The position numbers and the translations under genes were made by a program. Positions 1 to 4,111 of a stretch of 7,189 nucleotides of DNA are shown here, in pieces; position 1 is the stretch's first letter, and every line of letters starts with the position of its first letter. The notes below the pieces were generated by a model. The model saw only the letters and a list, made by a program, of their open reading frames with translations. It had not been told where the DNA came from and did not search any database. Origin of the DNA: Caldilineaceae bacterium (GTDB lineage: Bacteria > Chloroflexota > Anaerolineae > Caldilineales > Caldilineaceae); NCBI GenBank assembly GCA_026645635.1, contig JAPKMV010000166.1, forward strand, positions 1 to 7,189. Reading direction: 5' to 3'.

Positions 1-782
1 GCCGCGGCAGCCGAGCCGAGCAACTGCGCCTGGTTCTGCGCATCGGCCAGCACCAGGGCAAAATCGTTGTCGATGTCGTCGAAGTAGCCGTGGCCGATGA
101 AGTGAAAGACATGCCACGGCCCGCGCAGCAGACTGTCTTGCAGGTCGCGCCAGGTCGCACCGCCGGCCCAGACCAATTCCGCCGCGCCGTTGGTCAAGGC
201 CACAGCCTGCTCCAGCCTGGCGCGCTCGGCGGCGATGTCCAGCTCGCGCAGCGACGCGGGTGACGCGGCCAGCGCCAGGATGCGCAGCGGGCCGCCCACG
301 GCAAAGGGCGCCTGTGGCTCATGCTGCGCCACCCCGCGCACCACCGGCGACGCCTGCGAGAGCGAAAGAAACTCGCCGCGGTCGGGGTCGTAGAGGAGTT
401 CCCACGGCAGCGCGGCCCACGCAGAATCGTCGACGCTCAGGCGGATGCGGACGCCCTGGCGGTCGCGCACGGCCAGGGCGCGGGTCGCATCGTAGCGGCT
501 TTTTGTTGCGCCGGTGAAGATCGCGGCAAAGAGCGCCGCGCCGTACTCCTGAGGCCGGCGTCCGCCGCCACCCGCGGCCGGTTCACCCAACTGCGCCACG
601 GCGGCGGCAAGCTGGTCGCGCGGCCACGGCAGCACGAGCGGCTGACGCGCGTCGCCGGCTGGTGAGTCCAGCGTGAGCCAGACAGGACCGTCGCCGGCTG
701 CATGGCTGGCGCCAGTGATGTCAACCGTGATGTCAACGAAGAGATCGGCCAGGGTGGAGCCTGATGCAGCAACAGCGGTCAT
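1..782 (-). CDS. CHAT-domain (caspase-like) protein, C-terminus outside window
   Basis: Reading leftward from ATG at 782-780 the frame stays open for 260 codons to the window edge. CHAT domains are caspase-family (clan CD) cysteine peptidase domains, often fused in bacteria to TPR, nSTAND or other sensor modules. Visible parts: an N-terminal beta-rich region (residues 11-50) containing LTLDSPAGDAR; a typical pre-CHAT segment LPWELLYDPDRGEFLSLS at 125-142, followed by PVVRGV at 146-151; the strand RILALAASP at 167-175; and HVFHFIGHG at 224-232, whose GHG histidine (H231) matches the catalytic His of the family. The catalytic Cys would lie beyond position 1 and cannot be checked. The start was chosen because the N-terminal pattern begins there and a strong promoter lies 79 bp upstream. 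There is no clear Shine-Dalgarno, and the frame stays open farther upstream. The gene is divergent from the DUF423 gene. Family assignment is firm; the role (defence, cell death, signalling) is unknown. Confidence 0.9.
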   Translation of the reverse strand, partial: MTAVAASGSTLADLFVDITVDITGASHAAGDGPVWLTLDSPAGDARQPLVLPWPRDQLAAAVAQLGEPAAGGGGRRPQEYGAALFAAIFTGATKSRYDATRALAVRDRQGVRIRLSVDDSAWAALPWELLYDPDRGEFLSLSQASPVVRGVAQHEPQAPFAVGGPLRILALAASPASLRELDIAAERARLEQAVALTNGAAELVWAGGATWRDLQDSLLRGPWHVFHFIGHGYFDDIDNDFALVLADAQNQAQLLGSAAA

Positions 783-860
783 AGGATGATTGGCAACGGA
801 AATGGGAATCGACGGCGACGGGTGCGCCCGCGCCAAGTACAGCTTGACGTAAGCGCAGAA

Positions 861-889
861 ATTATGGCAGCAACTCAAGGGGTTGTCAA
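861..889 (-). promoter_or_regulatory. Sigma-70-type promoter for the CHAT gene
   Basis: On the minus strand, TTGACA (889-884, perfect -35) is followed by a 17-nt spacer and CATAAT (866-861, 5 of 6 to the -10 consensus). Transcription would start near 854, giving a leader of about 70 nt before ATG 782. This is the best-matching promoter in the window. It lies 27 bp from the edge of the palindromic repeat 917-1067. Confidence 0.7.
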
Positions 890-905
890 ACGGCAAAACG
901 CTGCA

Positions 906-919
906 CCCAGGATCACCGG
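906..919. repeat. 14-bp direct repeat, left copy
   Basis: CCCAGGATCACCGG occurs here and again at 1066-1079, bracketing the palindromic repeat 917-1067. The two copies overlap the element borders by 2-3 bp. It could be a target duplication, or part of a larger dispersed repeat. The second palindromic element (1740-1890) has no such flanks. Confidence 0.6.
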
Positions 920-1067
920 CGTATTTCAAGTTGGGGGCGCAAGAACCCGGATCGCGGAGGACGCGAAAGGTGCGAAAGACACGAAAGATGGCGGCGCTTT
1001 CGTGTCTTTCGCACCTTTCGTGGCTATCGTGTTCCAAACACTTTCGCCCCCAGCCTGAATTAGACCC
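917..1067. repeat. 151-bp palindromic dispersed repeat, copy 1 (MITE/REP-like)
   Basis: This is nearly identical, without gaps, to 1740-1890 in its central part, from TTCAAG (925) to TAGACCC (1067). The core is a perfect 24-bp inverted repeat (964-987 with 997-1020) around a 9-nt loop ATGGCGGCG (988-996). The left arm is built of 9-bp iterons ACGCGAAAG, GTGCGAAAG, ACACGAAAG (961-987), and the right arm is their mirror. Outer ends carry TGGGGGCG (932-939) and its complement, CGCCCCCA (1045-1052). No transposase is present, so a non-autonomous mobile element, a REP-type element or a protein-binding array are all possible. It sits between the divergent promoters at 861-889 (minus) and 1084-1112 (plus). 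Confidence 0.85.
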
Positions 1068-1079
1068 CAGGATCACCGG
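1066..1079. repeat. 14-bp direct repeat, right copy
   Basis: Second copy of CCCAGGATCACCGG (first at 906-919). It lies between the end of the palindromic repeat and the -35 box at 1084. Confidence 0.6.
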
Positions 1080-1083
1080 GAAA

Positions 1084-1112
1084 TTGACACCTCGCGCGCG
1101 GCTGGCTATGCT
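1084..1112 (+). promoter_or_regulatory. Sigma-70-type promoter for the DUF423 gene
   Basis: TTGACA (1084-1089, perfect -35), a 17-nt spacer and TATGCT (1107-1112, 4 of 6 to the -10 consensus). Transcription would start near 1119, leaving a leader of about 178 nt that contains the inverted repeat 1145-1231. TATGCT recurs as the -10 in two other candidate promoters in this window (1930-1935 and 2920-2925), each with a 17-nt spacer. Confidence 0.6.
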
Positions 1113-1144
1113 ATTCCAAAAACCGTAACCGTTCAGCCAGTGGA

Positions 1145-1231
1145 AATAGAACGCGGATGACGCGGATTTGGCGGATTTCCGCGGATTGGATCAGCGCAGA
1201 TTCGCTCAATCCGCGTCATCCGCGTTCTATT
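1145..1231. repeat. Inverted repeat with 24-bp perfect arms in the DUF423 leader
   Basis: Positions 1145-1168 are perfectly complementary to 1208-1231, with a 39-nt spacer. The left side contains four direct GCGGAT units (1153-1158, 1162-1167, 1171-1176, 1181-1186). An inner CGCGGATTG (1180-1188) can also pair with CAATCCGCG (1207-1215), so the right arm has two competing partners. AGCG/CGCT around CAGATT can form the tip of the inner hairpin. This looks like a dispersed GCGGAT-type repeat. As part of the leader it could affect transcript stability or continuation, but that is inference. Confidence 0.8.
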
Positions 1232-1283
1232 CCAAGCCTCATTGGGACGCGGCCCGGACAGTTGCCAAAAGTCAAGCCTTGAC

Positions 1284-1288
1284 AGGAG
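1284..1288 (+). promoter_or_regulatory. Ribosome binding site that sets the DUF423 start
   Basis: AGGAG lies 8 nt before ATG 1297. The same frame is open back to an ATG at 1168, but that would translate the inverted repeat and has no ribosome binding site, so 1297 is preferred. Confidence 0.8.
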
Positions 1289-1296
1289 CGAAGTTT

Positions 1297-1671
1297 ATGG
1301 ATCGCACGTTCTTCATCATCGCCGCGCTGCTGGGCGCGGTTGCGGTGGCCTCCGGCGCGTTCGGCGCCCACGCCCTGCGCGACCGCGTCGAACCGGGTCT
1401 GCTGGCCAACTACCAGACCGGCGTCACCTACCTGTTCTATCACATGCTGGCGCTCTTCGTTGTGGCGTGGGCCGTCACCCGCTGGCCGGGCAGCGCGCTG
1501 CCTGTCTGGGCCGGCTGGCTCTTCGTCGTGGGGATCGTCTTCTTCACCGGCAGCCTGGTGCTGATGGCCTTCACCGGCCAGCGCTGGCTCGGCGCGATCA
1601 CGCCCATCGGCGGCGTGGCGTTTATTGCCGGGTGGCTGCTGCTGGCCGCGACCGCGTGGAGAAACGGATAA
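1297..1671 (+). CDS. DUF423 family small integral membrane protein
   Basis: The 124-residue product has the length and pattern of the DUF423 family (YgdD/YwdK-like), whose molecular function is not established. Visible features: an N-terminal hydrophobic segment [20 protein letters not shown] (residues 9-28) with the family's typical GAFGAHALR; then a conserved-looking [15 protein letters not shown]; and three further hydrophobic segments, giving about four membrane helices. The third is [37 protein letters not shown] near the C-terminus is also typical. The protein should sit in the cytoplasmic membrane. The start is fixed by AGGAG 8 nt upstream. The gene is apparently monocistronic, with its own promoter and a long repeat-containing leader. 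No terminator hairpin is evident directly after the stop. Confidence 0.93.
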   Translation: MDRTFFIIAALLGAVAVASGAFGAHALRDRVEPGLLANYQTGVTYLFYHMLALFVVAWAVTRWPGSALPVWAGWLFVVGIVFFTGSLVLMAFTGQRWLGAITPIGGVAFIAGWLLLAATAWRNG

Positions 1672-1710
1672 AATGGTCAATGGTCAATGGTTGATTGTCA
1701 ATTGTTAATG
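1672..1710. repeat. Degenerate 7-bp tandem repeat
   Basis: The stretch reads as AATGGTC, AATGGTC, AATGGTT, GATTGTC, AATTGTT, AATG, a 7-bp period decaying over about 5.5 units directly after the DUF423 stop codon. It is AT-rich in an otherwise GC-rich setting. It resembles simple dispersed repeats found between genes in filamentous and other large-genome bacteria (recollection, not verified). Confidence 0.7.
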
Positions 1711-1739
1711 AACTGCATCCACCGGCTGCCCGCTGACCA

Positions 1740-1890
1740 GGGTCTCGTTCAAGTTGGGGGCGCAAGAACCCGGATCGCGAAGGACGCGAAAGGTGCGAAA
1801 GACACGAAGGCGCCGCCATCTTTCGTGTCTTTCGCACCTTTCGTGGCTATCGTGTTCCAAACACTTTCGCCCCCAGCGTGAAGTAGACCC
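1740..1890. repeat. 151-bp palindromic dispersed repeat, copy 2 with inverted loop
   Basis: This copy has clear imperfect terminal inverted repeats: 1740-1762 against the complement of 1868-1890 matches at 19 of 23 positions, both beginning GGGTCT and ending TGGGGGCG. The central hairpin has 22-bp perfect arms (1787-1808 and 1822-1843) around GGCGCCGCCATCT (1809-1821). The arms and flanks match copy 1 almost base for base, but the loop is the reverse complement of copy 1's loop with one base changed. The element ends 16 bp before the -35 box at 1907, the same spacing as copy 1. Confidence 0.88.
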
Positions 1891-1906
1891 ATGTCGCATT
1901 GCGCGA

Positions 1907-1935
1907 TTGATGACACAGACCGGTTATGGTATGCT
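1907..1935 (+). promoter_or_regulatory. Promoter candidate for the coiled-coil gene
   Basis: TTGATG (1907-1912), a 17-nt spacer and TATGCT (1930-1935), with an extended -10 TGG immediately before it (1927-1929). Transcription would start near 1942, about 70 nt before ATG 2012. Each hexamer matches 4 of 6 consensus bases. The -10 and spacing equal those at 1084-1112. Confidence 0.5.
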
Positions 1936-2011
1936 TGCGCCAGGGTGATGGCTCGTTCAAGACGTTCATCCACCCAGATGGCAGTCTGTTCGTTTCCCCC
2001 GGAGGTAGGTC

Positions 2012-2833
2012 ATGGCGTTCACAATTACTGATTTTCGCGATTTGTTGACCCTGCTCGAACAGGAACCGGGTTGGCGCGATCAGTTGCGCAATGTCTTGCT
2101 TCCCAGCGATCTGCTGGCGACGCCAGTCACGCTGGACGAGATCAAGGCGATTCTGGCAGAGACTGCCCAGACGCAGGCGATCACCGCGATGCGAATGGAT
2201 CAGTTGACCGAACGTGTAGATCGCCTCGGCGAACGCATGGATCAGTTGACCGAACGTGTGGATCGCCTGGGCGAACGCATGGATCAGTTGACCGAACGTG
2301 TAGACCGCCTGGGCGAACGCATGGATCAGTTGGTGACGGTGATGGAGGCGATGGATCGACGCATCGCCCGCATCGAAGGCCGGCTGAGCGTCGCCGACGG
2401 CTTCTTGCAGGAGCACAAATATCGCACGCACCCCGGCGCCTATTTTGGCAAGATCATCCGCAAGGCGCGCGTCGTGCCGGTGGAAGACCTCTACGACCTG
2501 CTGGAAGCGGCGCTAACCGATGAAGAGTATGATGAAGTGCTGCCGGTCGACATGATCATCAAGGGCCGCCTGCGCGAGTTGCCCGGCCAGGTTGTCTATC
2601 TGGCGGTCGAAGTCTCCGTGGTGGTGGATCGCGACGATGTGCGCCGCGCGGAACGGCGCGCTGAGTTGCTGCGCAAGGCCGGGCTGGCCGCCATGCCGGT
2701 CGTGGCCGGCGAGGATCTGACCGACGGCGGCGCCAGCGCAGCCCAGATCAGGCAGATTCCCGTCTTGCAAAATGGCCGCGTCCTGCTCTGGGACGATGCA
2801 CTGACGCATTGGGCGCAGCGCATCAGCACCTGA
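2012..2833 (+). CDS. Coiled-coil protein with PD-(D/E)XK-like C-terminal domain, function unknown
   Basis: The product has 273 residues and no signal peptide or membrane segment. Residues 1-60 form a predicted helical head (ITDFRDLLTLLEQEPGWRDQL). Residues 62-107 are a heptad-repeat coiled coil of three 14-residue units MDQLTERVDRLGER plus MDQL, and the coil continues to about 125. The C-terminal part has an alternating strand/helix pattern: VLPVDMIIKG (D180), VYLAVEVSVVVDRDDV (E200, S202), helix RRAERRAELLRKAG, then AMPVVAGEDLT. The D...ExS arrangement resembles a PD-(D/E)XK nuclease core in which the usual Lys is Ser, so it may be inactive or use a displaced basic residue. I recall similar coiled-coil proteins as unnamed families in Chloroflexota and Cyanobacteria. 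The start is supported by GGAGGT 5 nt upstream. Function is not known; oligomerisation through the coil is likely. Confidence 0.85.
   Translation: MAFTITDFRDLLTLLEQEPGWRDQLRNVLLPSDLLATPVTLDEIKAILAETAQTQAITAMRMDQLTERVDRLGERMDQLTERVDRLGERMDQLTERVDRLGERMDQLVTVMEAMDRRIARIEGRLSVADGFLQEHKYRTHPGAYFGKIIRKARVVPVEDLYDLLEAALTDEEYDEVLPVDMIIKGRLRELPGQVVYLAVEVSVVVDRDDVRRAERRAELLRKAGLAAMPVVAGEDLTDGGASAAQIRQIPVLQNGRVLLWDDALTHWAQRIST
2195..2332 (+). repeat. 42-bp tandem repeat encoding two heptads per unit
   Basis: Units start at 2195, 2237 and 2279, followed by a partial unit of 12 bp at 2321. All lie within the coiled-coil gene. Units differ at only a few bases (for example GTAGAT, GTGGAT, GTAGAC), all synonymous, so the array is recent or kept homogeneous. 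Each unit is in frame and encodes 14 residues, so gain or loss of units would lengthen or shorten the coil by four helical turns without changing the frame. Confidence 0.92.
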
Positions 2834-2850
2834 ACGCAACAACCCTCCCG

Positions 2851-2870
2851 CACCCTCTCACCCTCTCACC
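2851..2870. repeat. 8-bp tandem repeat between the coiled-coil gene and selD
   Basis: CACCCTCT occurs twice (2851-2858, 2859-2866) with a partial third unit CACC. It lies in the 98-bp gap between genes, upstream of the selD promoter. Confidence 0.6.
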
Positions 2871-2896
2871 CACTTCGTAGAGACACCCGCAGTTCT

Positions 2897-2925
2897 TTGG
2901 TGCTGTGGCGATCTCTTGCTATGCT
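2897..2925 (+). promoter_or_regulatory. Promoter candidate for selD, probably giving a leaderless mRNA
   Basis: TTGGTG (2897-2902), a 17-nt spacer and TATGCT (2920-2925). Transcription normally begins 6-7 nt after the -10, that is at 2931-2932, which coincides with the selD ATG at 2932. No Shine-Dalgarno precedes that ATG, which agrees with leaderless translation. The -35 match is weak. Confidence 0.5.
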
Positions 2926-2931
2926 TCTGGC

Positions 2932-4035
2932 ATGAGCAACAAGCAGATTTCGCTGACCGCACGCGTCGCCTGCGCGGGTTGAGCTTCCAAGCTCCCGCCG
3001 GAGACATTAGCGCAGGTCGTGCGCCAATTGGCCGGGTTCTTCCCGGCAACCGAATATCCCGATGTGCTGATCGGGTTGGGCGAACCGGACGACGCGGCTG
3101 TCTTCCGCCTGGATGATGCGCGTGCGCTGATCCAGACTACCGACTTCTTCACGCCGGTGGTGGATGACCCGTGGACCTACGGCGCTATCGCCGCGGCCAA
3201 CGCCATGAGCGATGTCTACGCCATGGGCGGCGACGTCGTGCTGGCGCTCAACATTGCCGGTTTTCCGGAAGATGTCCCGCCGGCAACCGTGACGCAGATC
3301 TTTGCAGGCGGCGCGTACAAGGTGCGCGAGGCCGGCGCGGCCATTGCCGGCGGCCACACCATCACCAGCCCGGAGCCGGTCTACGGGCTGAGCGTCACCG
3401 GCATCGTCCATCCGCAGCAGGTGATGCGCAAGGGCGGCGCACAGCCGGGCGACCTGCTCTACCTCACCAAGCCGCTGGGCGCCGGCGTCATCACCACTGC
3501 GGCCAAGTTGGCCGGCGATGATGCGGGCGCCCCGCGCCGGTGGGCGCGCCAACTGCGCAAGAAACCCGCGCTGGACGTGCGCCACCTGGATGCAGCGATC
3601 GACTCCATGCTGCGGCTCAATCGGGAGGCGGCGCTGGCAGCGCGCGCCGCGCAGGTTCGCAGCGCCACCGACATCACGGGGTTCGGGCTGCTCGGCCACG
3701 GCACAGAAATGGCGCTGGCCTCCGCCGTGGAATTCGTGATCCGCGCGGCCGCTGCGCCAGCGCTGCCCGGCGTCTGGGACTACATCGCCGCCGGCTACCT
3801 GACCCGCGGCCACGTGCGCAACCCGCAGCATTTTGGCGAGCATGTCACCTTCGCCGATAGTGTGTCACCGGCGCAGCGCATCCTGCTCTGGGAAGCTGAA
3901 ACGAGCGGCGGCCTGCTGCTGGCCGTGCCCGCAGCGCAAGCAGCAACATTCCGCAGTACGTGCCAGGCCAACCAGCAACCATGCTGGGAGATCGGCTTTG
4001 TCCAAACAGGCGCCGGCGTGCGTGTTGTTTCGTAG
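2932..4035 (+). CDS. selD: Selenide, water dikinase (selenophosphate synthetase), selenocysteine-containing
   Basis: SelD makes selenophosphate from selenide and ATP, the selenium donor for selenocysteine and selenouridine synthesis; it is cytoplasmic. The 367-residue product reads through an in-frame TGA as Sec17. The N-terminus MSNKQISLTARVACAGU is followed by ASKLPP, so U17 and K20 fall where E. coli SelD has catalytic Cys17 and Lys20; Cys14 makes a CxxU pair. Family blocks follow: GLGEPDDAAVF (48-58), TDFFTPVVDDP (70-80), AANAMSDVYAMGG (88-100), GGHT (140-143), ATDITGFGLLGH (245-256) and ETSGG (323-327). These cover the ATP/metal-binding sites and both halves of the AIRS-like fold. A start at GTG 3019 would remove the catalytic residues, so ATG 2932 is correct. 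No ribosome binding site precedes it, and the promoter placement suggests a leaderless transcript. A nonsense mutation is the alternative, unlikely because the TGA lies exactly at the catalytic position. Confidence 0.96.
2980..2982 (+). other. In-frame TGA recoded as selenocysteine (Sec17 of SelD)
   Basis: Codon 17 of selD is TGA in the context GCG GGT TGA GCT TCC AAG. Many bacterial SelD proteins have Sec or Cys here (family knowledge). Clear SelD homology upstream (ISLTARVACAG) and downstream (ASKL, then the rest of the enzyme) shows the frame is intact across the codon. The organism must therefore have SelA, SelB and tRNA-Sec, which are not in this window. Confidence 0.92.
3006..3028 (+). 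promoter_or_regulatory. Bacterial SECIS-like hairpin in selD
   Basis: Downstream of the TGA, GCGCA (3010-3014) pairs with TGCGC (3020-3024) around the loop GGTCG (3015-3019). The stem extends through an A/C mismatch to ATT (3006-3008) with AAT (3026-3028). The loop begins 32 nt after the TGA, inside the 16-37 nt range described for bacterial SECIS elements, and opens with the G-G-T that SelB recognises in the E. coli fdhF loop. The local text GCAGGTC resembles that element closely. A second small inverted repeat GAGCTT/AAGCTC (2981-2994) abuts the TGA and could form a competing or stacking helix. Confidence 0.68.
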
Positions 4036-4070
4036 AAACAAACCCGGTTTCCGACAAAAACCAGGTTTGT
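4025..4070. repeat. Nested inverted repeats over the selD stop codon
   Basis: TTGTTTC (4025-4031) pairs with GAAACAA (4035-4041) around GTA, and the selD stop TAG (4033-4035) sits in this hairpin. Overlapping it, ACAAACC (4038-4044) can pair with GGTTTGT (4064-4070). Two near-identical small palindromes are also present: AAACCCGGTTT (4040-4050) and AAACCAGGTTT (4058-4068). There is no T-run, so a classical intrinsic terminator is not supported. It may be a dispersed repeat, a weak terminator or an mRNA-end stabiliser. Confidence 0.5.
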
Positions 4071-4111
4071 GAACCACACACCCTGCTCTGCCACGCTGAG
4101 GACGCATCGTC

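Larger units (their letters stand above)
783..1296. other. Divergent intergenic region, 514 bp
   Basis: This space separates the CHAT gene (minus) from the DUF423 gene (plus). It holds, in order: the CHAT promoter and leader, a 151-bp palindromic repeat between 14-bp direct repeats, a plus-strand promoter, and a 24-bp-armed inverted repeat in the presumed 5' leader of the DUF423 gene. Short open frames crossing the repeats translate simple iterated sequence and look spurious. I see no tRNA or other structural RNA gene. Confidence 0.8.
1672..2011. other. Repeat-bearing intergenic region, 340 bp
   Basis: This holds the 7-bp tandem repeat (1672-1710), the second 151-bp palindromic repeat (1740-1890), a promoter (1907-1935) and the leader of the coiled-coil gene. 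Short frames through the palindrome on either strand (for example minus 1622-1899) are translations of iterated repeat and are not supported as genes. Confidence 0.8.

Noticed and set aside
437..772. 111-codon minus-strand frame
   Set aside because: It overlaps the CHAT gene in another frame; the CHAT frame has clear domain motifs and this one has none.
786..1128. Small plus-strand frames across the first palindromic repeat
   Set aside because: They translate the repeat itself, and similar peptides appear from the second copy; there is no ribosome binding site or domain.
1168..1296. N-terminal extension of the DUF423 protein to ATG 1168
   Set aside because: The extension would translate the inverted repeat; AGGAG and the hydrophobic family N-terminus point to ATG 1297.
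2195..2332. 42-bp repeats as a CRISPR-like array
   Set aside because: Units are contiguous with no spacers, are in frame and encode heptads of a coiled coil.
1847..2431. 194-codon minus-strand frame with repeats
   Set aside because: It is antisense to the coiled-coil gene; its repeated peptide merely mirrors the 42-bp tandem repeat.
2932..2982. selD as a pseudogene with a nonsense codon
   Set aside because: The TGA is precisely at the catalytic Cys/Sec position, the frame is intact on both sides and a SECIS-like hairpin follows.
3019..4035. selD starting at GTG 3019
   Set aside because: This start removes the catalytic loop. Reading upstream through TGA 2980-2982 restores the conserved SelD N-terminus.
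4025..4070. Intrinsic terminator after selD
   Set aside because: Inverted repeats are present but no T-run follows, so I list it only as nested palindromes.
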